Below, piece after piece: positions 35,501 through 46,958 of a DNA stretch of 64,000 nucleotides; the first letter of the stretch is position 1, and every line of letters begins with the position of its first letter. The translations under genes and the position numbers were made by a program. This DNA comes from Artemia franciscana. Taxonomy: Eukaryota; Arthropoda; Branchiopoda; Anostraca; Artemiidae. The notes below the pieces were generated by a model. That model saw nothing but the letters and a program-made list of their open reading frames with translations. It made no database searches and was not told the origin of the DNA. The stretch is taken from contig NC_088863.1 in NCBI RefSeq assembly GCF_032884065.1, positions 40,395,076 to 40,459,075 on the forward strand, in the 5' to 3' direction.

Positions 35501-36366
35501 TCTATTGGATCCCACGGTCCAGGGCAGATTGGATGTAGTCGTGTATCACTTCTAGTTGGAAAATAGTAGAATGATTTTTACGGAAGCCATGCTGATGACC
35601 TGAGATGAGGTTCTTCAATTCGAGGTGTTATTCGAGTTTAACTTTTCTACTATGACCCTTTCCATGATTTTCAGGAATGGTGAAGTAAGGCTGATCGGGC
35701 GATAATTCTCCGGGTCACTCCGTTTACCTTTTCCTTTGAAAATAGGTCTTATATGGGATAGCTTCCAGGAAGTAGGAAACTTGCATTGCTCGAATGAGAT
35801 TTGGAAAAGTATTACCAGAGGTTCACATAGCTAGTCTCTCAGTTTTTTGAGGATAAGGGACGGTATGCCATCAGGATTGAGTACTTTTGACGCTTTTTTG
35901 CCCTTCATTGAACTTTGAACACTTCCTGGCGTGAAGCCAATGCTGTGGAGCTCACTTCCTAGGTGTGAGTCTTGGAGTTAAGGTAAACAGCCATCGTCAA
36001 CAGTGAACGTGCTGGCGAAGAAATCTACAAGAGCATTCGCCTTCTGCATGCGTGTCAAATCAGGGTTAATGTATATATTTTTTCGTGTTTCATGATTGCT
36101 GGATGTCATGAGTGCTGGAGCTCCCCTCACTATTTGTTGGCGCCTTTTAAGGCTATTTGGGCTTTTGCGTTTTGATTTGACCAGCAGTAGTTTCGGTTTT
36201 CCTCCAAGGGGAACTTTACCGATACAACCTGTTTCCAGGATTTCGGTTTCGGTAAAGCGAGCTCCAAGGTTGTGGTCATCACAAAGCCTAACAATTTTTT
36301 GGTGTCCATACCACCATCATTCTCTGGCAGCCCTGCAATAACGAAGTTGAAACGTAAACTTAGCAT
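35501..36366 (-). pseudogene. 5' part of the same LINE: ORF1-like fragment joined to RT fingers
   Basis: The minus-strand frame 36366-36130 encodes NFVIAGLPENDGG, resembling the conserved "GLPE" segment of LINE ORF1 proteins. RT fingers then follow almost directly (KVLNPDGIPSLILKKL at about 35900, FPTSWKLSHIRPIFKGKGK at about 35750). The endonuclease domain is absent, so an internal deletion joins ORF1 to RT. A possible short target duplication, AGCATAA, occurs beside the tail (34206-34212) and beyond the 5' end (36362-36368). It is short enough to be chance. Confidence 0.6.
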
Positions 36367-36684
36367 AACCTAAGTGTAGGAGAGTTTTATTTCCCCATTT
36401 GGTTCCTTTCTCTCCAGTAATCTTTGTTATACTCCTTAGGACAAACTCCACTAAAACGATCCATATAAACGGAGATGGAATGCAAACCTACTTCACTCTT
36501 GATTCAATACGAAACCAGTTACTAACCTCATTTCCCACCTTAACAGTAGCTAGTAGGCGACAGTAGGTTCTTCTCATATACAGCAATAAACACTTTAATC
36601 TATTTATGTGCTATACAATACATGTATACATCCTTCACTTAATCTCTTCAATCATAACTAATTATTAAAAGGGTATGATAACTC

Positions 36685-37278
36685 ATGGAATTAAAAAGGG
36701 TTGATGAATTTAAATACCTTGGTGTTATTTTAGATGAAAATTTGTCGTTTCATAAACATGTGAAAATACTATCATTAAAAATTTCCCAAAATATTGGTAT
36801 TCTATAACGTCTTCGTTATTTTTTTCCTAAAAATATTCTAAAAACAATTTATTATTCTTTGGTTCACCCATATTTTCTTTATTGTATTTCTGTTTGGGCT
36901 TCTCCTTTTCCATCTGTATTTAAGTCTCTCCAAACACTCCAGAATAAAGCAATGAGAATTCTTTTTAATGTTGAGCATGGATCTTCAGTTAGACACTTAT
37001 TTGGGAATTCAGGAATATATTCTTTGCATCAACTTCATGCAATTTCTATTTCTAATATTTGTCATGACTGTTTCTACAATAGTTTACCTTCAAATTTCTA
37101 TGGTGTTTTTTCAACTAATTTCCAATTTCATAATTATCCAACTACTCATCGTTCAGATTTTTCGTGTGAATTTCGCCCTACGCCAGGAGCGGGTTTCAGC
37201 ATCCATCATACTGGGTCAAAAATTTGGAACTCAATTCCAGTATCAGTACGAGAATGTAGCAATAAGCCAGAGTTTTAA
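36685..37278 (+). pseudogene. LINE RT C-terminal fragment, 5' truncated
   Basis: The plus strand encodes ELKRVDEFKYLGVILDENL and, after one stop near 36807, VHPYFLYCISVWASPFPSVFK and LQTLQNKAMRILFNV. The end is FRPTPGAGFSIHHTGSKIWNSIPVSVRE, a typical carboxyl end of CR1/L2/Jockey-like RT proteins. The catalytic part is missing. A 3' UTR of about 480 bp follows and ends in an ATCT repeat, the probable 3' tail of the insertion. Confidence 0.75.
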
Positions 37279-37775
37279 AAACTATTAAAAAAAAAAAATT
37301 AGCGACGCAGTGATAAAAGTATTTTTTTCAGAAATAATGAACTTACTATTTATTAAAGAAATGCAAAACATAATCGCAAAGTTGAAATTTGTCAAAGTTC
37401 TTGGGTGCAAAGATTAGAGGTATGACGGATTTATATGTAAGTTATGACGGGTTTTCAAATATTTAAATAAATAAAAAATAATTAGGTGATTTTTGTTTAA
37501 TCCATTGTGGGAATTTTTTTTTGTTTATTTTTTGTGTATTCTTGTTGATGCTGTAGGCTTGTATTTGCTTTGGCTTGATTTATTTTTATTTTTATTGTAT
37601 CACAGCTAAAGTATGGAACACAGTCAGTGCTAATTTTTATTTTCGTAGTGTAAGTAACATTGTAATATTGTCAGTGCTAAAGTATGCCACCAGGCATGTG
37701 CTCTGGTTTGTCATATTTATTTATGTGATTGTAGCAAATAAAAAATTATCTATCTATCTATCTATCTATCTATCA
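37279..37775 (+). mobile_element. 3' UTR of the LINE with (ATCT)n tail
   Basis: T-rich non-coding sequence between the RT stop and AATAAAAAATT followed by seven TATC units (37746-37774). The simple-repeat tail directly after an A/T-rich terminus fits target-primed insertion of a LINE with a tetranucleotide tail. Confidence 0.6.
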
Positions 37776-37994
37776 TGCACTCCAGAACCCTTAACTAGCA
37801 GGAAGAAAAACAGTGAGGGGTCGTGGAGCCCTACCTTTTAATAACTCGAAAAAAATACAGCTTTGGATGTATCTTAATTTTGCTTGCAGTATATTTAGAT
37901 ATATAAGTTAAAAATAATAAAATTCAAAAATCATTCAACCATTCGCATTTGGGGCTTAAGAATTTGGCATATTCAGTTGTGTCAAATACACACA

Positions 37995-39780
37995 GTATTT
38001 TTGGCACAAACTGAAGGTGTATTTGTATTTTCTGTCCTTACGTAGAGGGCAAATGATGCACAGACCATTCCGGTCATTGAAACCTGAAGAAGATGTATGG
38101 GGGACATTCTCAGCTGAAAATTATGTAATGTTGTTAATCAAATAATGCATTGCTTTTGGGATCATTTGGAAGATTGCTCTGATCCTAAGTTGCGGATTCA
38201 TGCATCGTTCTAGCTCTATCAGCGTTTTTCTTCGGGTCATGTCTTTTTCTAGGGATGTTGAGTAGCTCAGAATGACATTGGTTGTTATTTCAGCTATTGT
38301 CCATGATCAAGTGTCACACCTCCTTGGATCTTCTTCTCGTACGGCAGCTAGTTGTGTAAGTTGAACACTTTTGGTGTGGAAATTCCACTACCCTTTTTGT
38401 TGCATTTTACGTCATGATGATCTCTGGTTTACTACTCTCGTGACCAATTACCTGCTAAAAAGTGGATCGATAAAACAAGAATGACTGCCTTTTTAGGAAC
38501 ATACGACACAAGGTTCAGATGATCTGTCAATCCGAAGACGGATAAATTGGGCTCCCTTGTACGACTTGCAAGGACAGAGAGTGGGATTTCTCTTTCGTCC
38601 TTTTTCTCCATGCCTCTGCTAGTCATTCTCAGGGGTCTGAGAGTTTCAATTAGCCTTATGGAAGTGAGCCAGTTGTCGGCTGTGTCGTCATGGTTCGAGC
38701 CCTTTAAGTGCTCAACAAGGGTCATGAAGTTCGTGTTTGAACTAAAACATTATGGTTTTCAACAACAGGCTTTTCCTTTCCAGTGCAGACAAAGACGTTC
38801 GATAGATAAAATTTCTTCGAGACTTGATAGACATTAAAACTTGATTCCATACTTGTTTGCTTTAAAACAAATGTATATCTTCAGTTTCAACCGTCTTCTA
38901 AAGCAACTAGAATTACATCAATTGTAAAATACTCGCCTAGTGGGTAATTTCCTTTGCAGTTTGCGATGAAGAGATCAAAAATCTCTTTGATGGGAGCCCG
39001 AGGCCCACCTCTTTTGTGTCACGTTTGCCTATCATCAAACCAAAGAAAATTTTCCAGATACTGGAATTACTTCAGGCTCGTCATTACATGAATAAAGTCC
39101 CACCCAGTTCCATCACCTGCAAAGAGAACTTTGCAATTTTCACTACCCAACTTGAGTGCTCAAGAGAGATCCATAAGGCCTAAGAAGAATCACATCTCTT
39201 TGATGTTGACTGTTTTGAAGTATATTTTCTTATCTACAACGCAGAAGTTATAATGTATGCGGTACTCGTCAATCTTGGCATTAGTGAGAATAATGAGCTT
39301 CTCAAGGATTACGGCTGTGATAAAAAGGTCCCCAAAAACAAGAAAAACACAATAGGGTGATTGAAAGACAGTGTGGTCTGCGTCGCTATTTATGACGAGA
39401 AGGTCCCATGTCTTTCCAGGGAATTTTAGGTCTTTATTCATTCGTGTATCCTTTGAGAACGGAATAGTGGATAACAAGTTTACAGGCTGTCGTGCTGCTT
39501 TGAGGTGGATCAGAGTTATTCCAATTATCTTGCTTGTGTTTGCCAATGAAGACGGACCTGTTAGCTTTTTTCTGCAGCTACTTTTGTCAAATAAGAAAGA
39601 GGAATATTTTGCTTGTCGTTATCTGATTCTGTTATCAGTGACTGCCTGTTCATTGCTTGTACTGCCTAAAGAAATGTCATCACTGACGTCAACAACATTG
39701 TCGACGAAGTCCAGATTGTTCTTGTCACCTTACTTTTTATTAGTTATTGGTCTTTGTGTTGTAGAATATTGAACACATCC
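37995..39780 (-). pseudogene. piggyBac-family transposase, frameshifted
   Basis: Reading right to left, frames give an acidic N-terminal stretch (about 39720-39650), then FLWFDDRQT and RGGPRAPIKEIFDLFIANCKGNYPLGEYFTID (39060-38920). Next come VEHLKGSNHDDTADNWLTSIRLIETL and KKDEREIP (38725-38570), then LVSYVPKKAVILVLSIHF. The C-terminal part has TRRKTLIELERCM (38240) and the Cys-rich GLCIICPLRKDRKYKY...CQKYC (38065-37995). These are successive landmarks of piggyBac transposases (DDE_Tnp_1_7 plus C-terminal zinc finger). A functional enzyme cuts at TTAA. This copy has many stops and frame changes, and its catalytic TIDEML-type motif is degraded. Confidence 0.8.
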
Positions 39781-40315
39781 TCCTCTATAAGAAGTCTTTG
39801 GCTTGTTCGTAGTGTTGCTTCGGTTTATCAGTTGCTTTATAAAAGCATATTCTAGCATTAAATGATCTTAGAACCTCTGAAAAGCGAAGAAATCGGAACT
39901 ATACAGAGAAATTAACTAAAAAGGTCCAGTAAAGACCAAAATCTTTTTCCTTCGAATGTTAGACACTTAAATAAGTTCAAACGAAAGTAAATGTTCTCTA
40001 AAGAGCTCGTAAAACTAAATTTTACTTCTCTGCTAAACAACAAAAAATTTACACAAACCGCAGCGTGGGGTCTGTCGAACCCCAGAGCCCTGTATCAATA
40101 CACTTATTAGTGATTTCCAGATGTTCTTTTTCTGAGGTTTACAATACACCAATCTGAAGAATACACAAGATATCAATCTCTTAGCATAACCCAGTGGTAT
40201 AAGATGGACATAAAATGTCCATCTTGGTATGATAACAATATTATAATGATAACAAAATTATTAATTTTGGAGAGAGAATTGGGTTGATATGTCCTCTCCC
40301 CTTTTTAAAACCACA

Positions 40316-40531
40316 CTATTCTTCTCTTAAATGCTTATCTACAGCATTTCTAAGTCTAAGAAGTATCTTCATCATAAGTAAGTTACTCCCTACAGAAACC
40401 AAGCTAATGTCTTCATAATAAAAACACTCACTCTTATCACCTTTTTTCATTGAGGGGCTTAAGTAAGATTTCTCTAGAATTGCTAGGTTTTTCACTTTTT
40501 CAAAAACCATGTCCTTTCTGGATTCGACCAA
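40316..40531 (-). pseudogene. Short LINE RT fragment
   Basis: The minus-strand frame contains SYLSPSMKKGDKS, YEDISLVSVGSNLLMMKILLRLRNAVDKHLREE. This is the RT fingers segment between the "KKGDKS" and "GFRK" motifs of RTE/L2-like LINEs. Nothing on either side extends it clearly. It is a 72-codon scrap of a family different from its neighbours. Confidence 0.6.
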
Positions 40532-40559
40532 ATTCCTGCCAAATCAATTTCAAAAATTC

Positions 40560-42440
40560 TTCCGTCAACTATTACACCACTGTCCCACTTGGTTAACCAG
40601 TCATTCCCTCAGCGTCTCAAATTGGCACGAGTTGTAGCACTATTTAAAGGAGGTGACCGGAAGGACCTTGTGAACTGTAGGCCCATATCTATTCTGTCCG
40701 TTTTTTTTTAATATTTGAAAAGTCTATGCTAAAGCGTCTGATGAGTTTCCTACACGCGAAAAAGTTTTTCCATCGGCACCAGTTTGGCTTTCGGGAGAAG
40801 TGCTCAACAAAACACGCATCAATCAATCAGTCAATCAATCAATCTGTTGATTAAGAATTTTTATTAAGAATGTTGTTAAATGTATGTAATATGCTTCTGC
40901 ATTTTATACGACATTTTGTAGACTCCGGCCTTATCCCTGCGGCAATATTCCTTGATGTGAAGAAAGATTTCGACAGCCTTACGCACGAGATCTTTCTTGG
41001 TAAGTTTTCACATCATGGTGTTCGTGGAGAAGCTCTGTTCTGGTTTTTTTCATTCATAACTGGCCGGTCCATTGTAGTTGAAACTTCTGATGAACATGCT
41101 GCAGCTGAATATGGAGTGTCACAAGGCTCAATTCTTGGGCCATCCCTTTTCCTATTGTATGTCAAAAACCTCTATCGACTATTTAGCAGCCCACAATCTA
41201 ATTTCTGTTGCCAATTGTGCCAGAAAGGAGATGCTGAAGTTGGAGCCTTGGCTAAACCTGGTCAGCATGAAAGACTCTTTGCATTCACCAACGACAACAC
41301 CTTGTGGGCTGTAGCACCTGGTGAATCATCCCTTTTCCTTAAGCTACAATTGATGACAGAAAACATATATCAATGGTTTGATGTAATTTTATTAGTTTTG
41401 AATGTAAAAAAAAAAATGTTTTTCTTATATCCTCCCGCATAGGCAGAAGCTACATTACAGTGATAGAGCTTCAAACATGTAGGAGGTTCCAGATCCCGCC
41501 CAGCTGACCGATTCGTTCGATTTCCTGGTGTACTTCCAGAGGAAAACCTATCTTTCAAGCGGCATGTTGATTCCATGTTGTTAAAGATTTCTCGAGGCCT
41601 TGGAAATATTCGGAAGTTCAAGCGAGTCTTTCCTTTTTCTATCCTTCGTCTTTTATACTTCTCTCTTATTTACCTTTATTTATGTTACTGCACGTCAGTA
41701 TGGATGTCTGCGTTTCCGTCTTTACTTACACCTTTACATAAACTCCAGCTGAAATCAGTACAATTCCTGCAGTCTACCATCCATATTTTTGTTAAGCTTC
41801 TGAAGGTAAAAGACATTCATACGCTGCACCTCCATTTGATTGTATTTCAATATTTCTGTGGAGACCTTCAGTCAAGTTTTTCCGGGCTACTTGAGCTGTT
41901 ATAAATGTCAGTCCTTATAAAACTAGGAACCAGGATGATGTGCTGGTACCATCCACCCCTGCACTGCGCTCGGACTTTGGTCTGATAGTTGCTATCGGGC
42001 GTGCCTGAGACTCCCTTCCTGTTAAGAATCGACGGCCCTGTACCCTAAGCTCCTTCAAGAAACAGTTAAAGAAATTTGTAGGAAAAAATTAAATTAAATT
42101 ATAATATTGATTAGTTATTTATATTGATTAATTATTTGGAATTAAATATTTAGAAAGTAAAGAATTATTTAGAACTGGATGGTGTGAGTGCTGGTTCCTC
42201 GATGTTTATTTGTTAATTAATTTTTTTTTGTAATTTTTTTAAAGTAGGTGGTGCAGAGACCAATTGTACTCGGGTGGGGGTTGGTGAGTAGAATTTAAAT
42301 ATATTTTTAGTTTGATTGTACTTAGTATTTGTTTATATTTTTGTTTTTTTCCAAACTAACGGGCCATTGAGCCTTTTGGGATATTTTTGTTTATAAATGG
42401 AAGTATATTGGCAATAAAAGGAACCTTAACTTGAGCTTCA
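40560..42440 (+). pseudogene. LINE reverse transcriptase relic with 3' UTR
   Basis: The plus strand encodes RLKLARVVALFKGGDRKDLVNCRPISILS (40610-40700) with a stop after it. Then 40870-41442 gives IPAAIFLDVKKDFDSLTHEI (catalytic box), VSQGSILGPSLFLLYV and a degraded catalytic FTNDNTLWA where FADDT is expected. 41575-41904 supplies the C-terminal LKISRGLGNIRKFKRVF and FSLIYLYLCYCTSVW. The 3' UTR ends near 42435 with ACGGGCCATTGAGCCTTTTGGGATATT and AACCTTAACTTGAGCTT. That ending also terminates the truncated copy at 19.05-19.60 kb. Frameshifts, stops and the lost Asp make it inactive. Confidence 0.75.
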
Positions 42441-42929
42441 GTAATTTATCTCCAATTTCACAACCACCATTTTAAAAACTCAGTTTAATTAATTACACCT
42501 GAACACTTCAGAACAGGCTTAATTGCTGATCCCAATTATGTTTGAAAAAAAGACTAGAATGTTGATTTTAGGTTACATTAACCTAAGCTATCAGCTCTGT
42601 TTTTTAACCTAGGTTACATTACGATTTTTCTCTGAAGAGTTGTTTGATTTGATGTGAATCTCTGTGAATGCAGGAAAAATAAAACAGAAATTTGCTTTAA
42701 ACTGTCATTTTTTGGGTGTGGGGGAGCTATTTTTAGTCCCTTTATCTCATATGACAAGATCTCTATTGAAATATTTTTAAAAACAAAAGAAATTTCAATT
42801 TTATCTTTGTTAATGCTGAATTTATAATTGCTTTGAAGTTTTTTTCATTGTTAGGTTACATTTCAGGAATACTTCAAAACGAAGGAACTGAATTGAAGCT
42901 CTATTTGCACCAACATTCCTCCTAACGAA

Positions 42930-44044
42930 ATGGCCTCGGTCGCTGCCTGGCTGCCCTTTGCAAGAGCTGCTGCCATTGGTTGGGTTCCAATTGCAAACAA
43001 TCCTCTCCCTCCTCCTCCAATCCCCAAGGACAAAAAAAGAAGTGAAGACGAAAAATTAATAATGAATGTCTCTGGGAGGAAGTTTGAGACGTGGAGAAAC
43101 ACGTTAGAGAAGTATCCTGATACTTTACTTGGTTCTAACGAGAGAGACTTTTTCTACGATGAAGAAGCAAAGGAGTATTTTTTCGATAGGGACCCTGACA
43201 TTTTCCGTCATATCCTTAATTTCTACCGCACAGGAAAATTACATTACCCCAAACATGAATGTTTGACAAGCTACGACGAAGAATTAGCATTCTTTGGAAT
43301 ACTGCCAGATGTTATTGGTGATTGTTGCTATGAAGACTATCGAGATAGAAAACGTGAAAATGCAGAACGCCTTTTAGACGATAAACTGTCAGAAAGCGGT
43401 GATCAAAATTTGCAATTACTAACCAGCCATCGTGAAAGAATGTGGCGGGCATTTGAGAATCCGCACACGTCAACTGCCGCCCTAGTTTTTTACTATGTCA
43501 CTGGCTTTTTTATAGCCGTATCTGTGATGGCAAACGTAATTGAAACTGTATCTTGTGGGGAAATTCCGGGGAAAGGTGAAACTCTGCCTTGCGGAGAACG
43601 TTATAAAATAGTGTTTTTCTGTCTTGACACAGCGTGCGTAATGATTTTTACAGCAGAATATCTATTACGGTTATTTGCTGCACCCGATAGATGTAAGTTT
43701 ATGAGAAGTGTAATGAGTGTAATTGATGTTGTGGCAATCTTGCCCTATTATATTGGTCTCGGAATTAAGGACAATGACGATGTCTCGGGTGCTTTCGTCA
43801 CCCTTAGGGTTTTCCGTGTATTCAGAATTTTTAAATTTTCCCGCCACTCGCAAGGATTAAGAATACTCGGATATACCTTAAAATCTTGTGCTTCTGAGTT
43901 AGGTTTCTTAGTATTTTCGTTGGCTATGGCAATCATTATATTTGCTACTGTCATGTTCTATGCTGAAAAAAACGTAGACACAACAAATTTCACATCAATT
44001 CCAGCTGCTTTCTGGTATACAATTGTCACCATGACTACACTTGG
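42930..44044 (+). CDS. Shal: Shal/Kv4 voltage-gated K+ channel, first coding exon
   Basis: The exon encodes 371 complete codons plus two bases of the next. The N-terminus [18 protein letters not shown] is the Shal/Kv4 signature that binds KChIP-type partners. The T1 tetramerisation domain spans about residues 40-145 and has the Kv4 zinc site HX5CX20CC (His105, Cys111, Cys132, Cys133). Membrane segments follow: S1 about 184-207, S2 226-249, S3 263-279, S4 288-314 with Arg293, Arg296, Arg299, Lys302 and Arg305, S5 325-346. The pore helix is [17 protein letters not shown]. The frame stops at the selectivity filter where GG|GTGAGT (44043-44050) forms a 5' splice site, phase 2. The remaining GYGD filter, S6 and C-terminus must be downstream. 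A possible acceptor (TTACATTTCAG) at 42858-42868 could begin the exon. The channel carries A-type current in neurons and muscle. Confidence 0.95.
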
Positions 44045-46650
44045 GTGAGTAGTTTATCAACTCCTTATATTATTTTTTCATAAGTGCATTTTTTCTTGTA
44101 TTTCCCATTTTAATATTGGAGGAATCATGGCTAGTTTTTGTGAAGAGCAAAAAAGAAAGTGAGTGGAATACAGGCTAGTTTAACACGATATTATGGTTTA
44201 ATTCAGCTAAAAGAAATTATTTTCAAATGAAATAAAAAATTAAAAGAGAACAGATATGATCCTCCGAAGGGATAAAAAAATTCTATCATATTTTTTTTGT
44301 GTAAATTCATTCATTCCTGAAGTACGGAGAGAAAAATAAATAAATTCGGTGTTAAAACTGGGAAGGAAGGCTATTAATTTTGGTTGCTTCTCATCTATAG
44401 AATATTCTTATTCTTTTTCAGTTTTATTGGAGCCTTTATGTTTTGACTTTGTCAAATGTTTAGGACCCCAGTTTTTTCCTTCTTAGTATTATTTTCAGGA
44501 TAATCCAAGCCTTAAGGGGGATGCTACTCTCCTTAAAGCCTTCGCTGTATGCTAAAGAGTAGGCTGTATTTAATAATATTTTGAGAATAAGGTATCATTT
44601 ACGTGTGCTTCCTTTACCTAACAAAATTCAAGTTTCCCAAACACGAGGCAGAAAGGTTCTTCACGCTTTATTATTTTCACGCTATATTATCACGCTATAT
44701 TTATCTACCTGTACTACCGATAATAAAATTTTCAGTCTTAAATTTCTAAAAGAAATGGGTAAATTCCCAAATTCCATGCAAAGCACGTGCAATTACCAAC
44801 TAGCTTTACTTGTTGCCCACTAAAATGTCTTCAGGTAAACAGTGATCAAGCTATAGTGCAAATAATGGGACTTGGGTGGCAGAAAAATCCCTCTACTTGA
44901 TTTTTGTTTATTTTAAGTTTAGTGTAGCTGTTTACTATTATTTGGATTTTCTAAATTTGTATTTCGTGCTGGGGAAGATGAACACAGATAAATATCTATT
45001 TGCTCACTTTTGTTACGAGTGTTTTTTCTTGACCAGGGGTGACCGTGTCGGATCTATTGCCATAGAACATCAAAGGAGGGCTAGTTCGAAAGATATTCAG
45101 AAATTCTAGAACCCTGTCCTGGCAACAAAAGAGAACATATGCAGAGATTTTATATGTTTTTTTGAATTTACACATGTAGATTGCATTCTCGGGGCTTTGT
45201 AGATTGCAGTATTATTTGCAGGAAATTTCAAATTTTTGATCAACTAGCCAAAGAGCCAGCTTGACTGGTTTCTCTGCTCCTTGGGTGCTTGCTTCCTAAT
45301 AAATGGCAGTCTTGGGTCTTTTGCCCTTACGAACATAGTCTGACATCACTTCTCAATTAATTCTACTAAAGTTTTAATGATAATCTCTTACATATAGTGT
45401 GCTTCACTTTTTTGTTCTGGAACTGTATTGTCATTTTAAGATTCTGTAGGCCTCTTTTTAGTTCAATTGAGTGATATGAAGTTTTTGCTCTTTGAAATTC
45501 TCAGTAACAATTCATAAACAAGTTTAAATCTGAAACCCTGTCAGAATTTAAATGTATGTTCGGGTCGGTTAGAAAAATAGATTAGGTACTTCAAGGGAAG
45601 TAAATAAAGCCAAGAGGTCTTGTTGTGAATAGAGATTACTTGTTTTTAGCACTAAACTGAAAGATAAACAATTGTTTAATTAAAACAGTGCCTAGCTTAA
45701 AACGGGATTTAATTTATTCAGTAAAATACCACAAAGATAGTACAAATACGTTGAACAAAGATAGTACGTTGAAAAATAATCAAAAGCCAGGTAAAAGAGA
45801 GAGAAAAACAAAAACACAGCCACAAAACAGAGTGGAGTTGGGCTATGTTAGAAACTAAATAGTGAGTAAAACAAAGTGAAAAAGAGTAAAAAATAGCATT
45901 TTCAAAATATGTGGGCTACTAAAAAAGAATGAAGAGATGTGGTTATAATCATTAAGAAGGGCAACAAATTGGGTAAAAAAAAGTATATGACTGACATCAT
46001 AGTCAACACAATCCCGTTGATTTTTCTTTTCCATGGAATTTTTTTCCTCGACCTCATAATAAAGAAAAATAGTCGGTAAAATTTCGCATGTATTAATTCA
46101 TTTAAAATTTCATGAGCCAGTGCTCTTTTAAAATGAATTAAAACAGCCGAAGAGTCGCACATACCTGTAGGAGGAATATCGTTTTGTTCATCCCTTTAGG
46201 CAAAGACGGCAATTCACACAAACAGTCCCTTTAGAAAGTACTTCCATTCAAATTAGGATAGTCCATTTGAATCAAAGGGTGGTAATGCTATACCTTACTG
46301 GAATGAGAATCGAAGATTCTTAAAAATTATAATGAAAAGGTCACAACCGGGAACAAAATTCGCGGAATGAAATGGGGACGAATTACGAACTAAACCACAT
46401 TTGACACATGATCCTTCAGGGACGCTCAGGCTGCATTGACAATATAAAGACAGAGCAAAGAATGCAGCTTACGTGTTTTACAAATGGCTTCCAGCAAAGT
46501 TTGAATTAAAATCTCCTGAACTTGTTGATTGGAAACCATTGAGACGTTTATTGTAGTTTAGCAAATTAAACATTTACTACATAACAATTTCTTCAAATTC
46601 ATGAATTTACTTTTGCTTGTTTCAAGTTTTAATATGTATCCTAACTTTTG
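44045..46650 (+). other. Shal intron (start), with one C-element scrap
   Basis: The donor GTGAGT is at 44045-44050. No following exon with the GYGDMVP coding sequence was recognised downstream in the window, so the intron may exceed 19 kb. At 45035-45125 CAGGGGTGACCGTGTCGGATC, GGAGGGCTAGTTCGAAAG and TTCTAGAACCCTG form a short remnant of the B/C module. No other gene is seen. Confidence 0.6.
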
Positions 46651-46654
46651 TTCG

Positions 46655-46958
46655 AAATTAAATAAAAAAAAACAAGTTTTTTAACGGAAAGTAAGGAGGG
46701 ACATTGAAACTTAAAACGAACAGAAATTACTTCGTATATGAGAGGGGATGCTTCCTCATCAACGCCTCGCTCTTTACGCTAAAGTTTGACTCTTTCTCTT
46801 AACTCTACTTTTTAAAACAGTAAAAAACTTTACCGTAAAGAGTGGGGCGTTGATGAGGAAGCATCCCCTTTCATATGCGAAGTAATTTCTGTTCGTTTTA
46901 AGTCTTAATGTCGCTCCTTACTTTCCGCTAAAAAAACTTATTTTTTTTATTTAATTTC
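46655..46958. repeat. Palindrome E, copy 2
   Basis: Arms of about 130 bp surround a loop of about 40 nt (46787-46826). Both arms carry the copy-specific strings GGGGATGCTTCCTCATC and CGGAAAGTAAGGAG, and TTCG in place of the usual TCCG before TATATG. The loop reads in the orientation opposite to copy 1, consistent with the reversed C element. Confidence 0.9.

Noticed and set aside
42930..44044. Processed Shal pseudogene
   Set aside because: The frame is intact and ends at a good GT donor at the typical codon before the selectivity filter, so it is a real exon.
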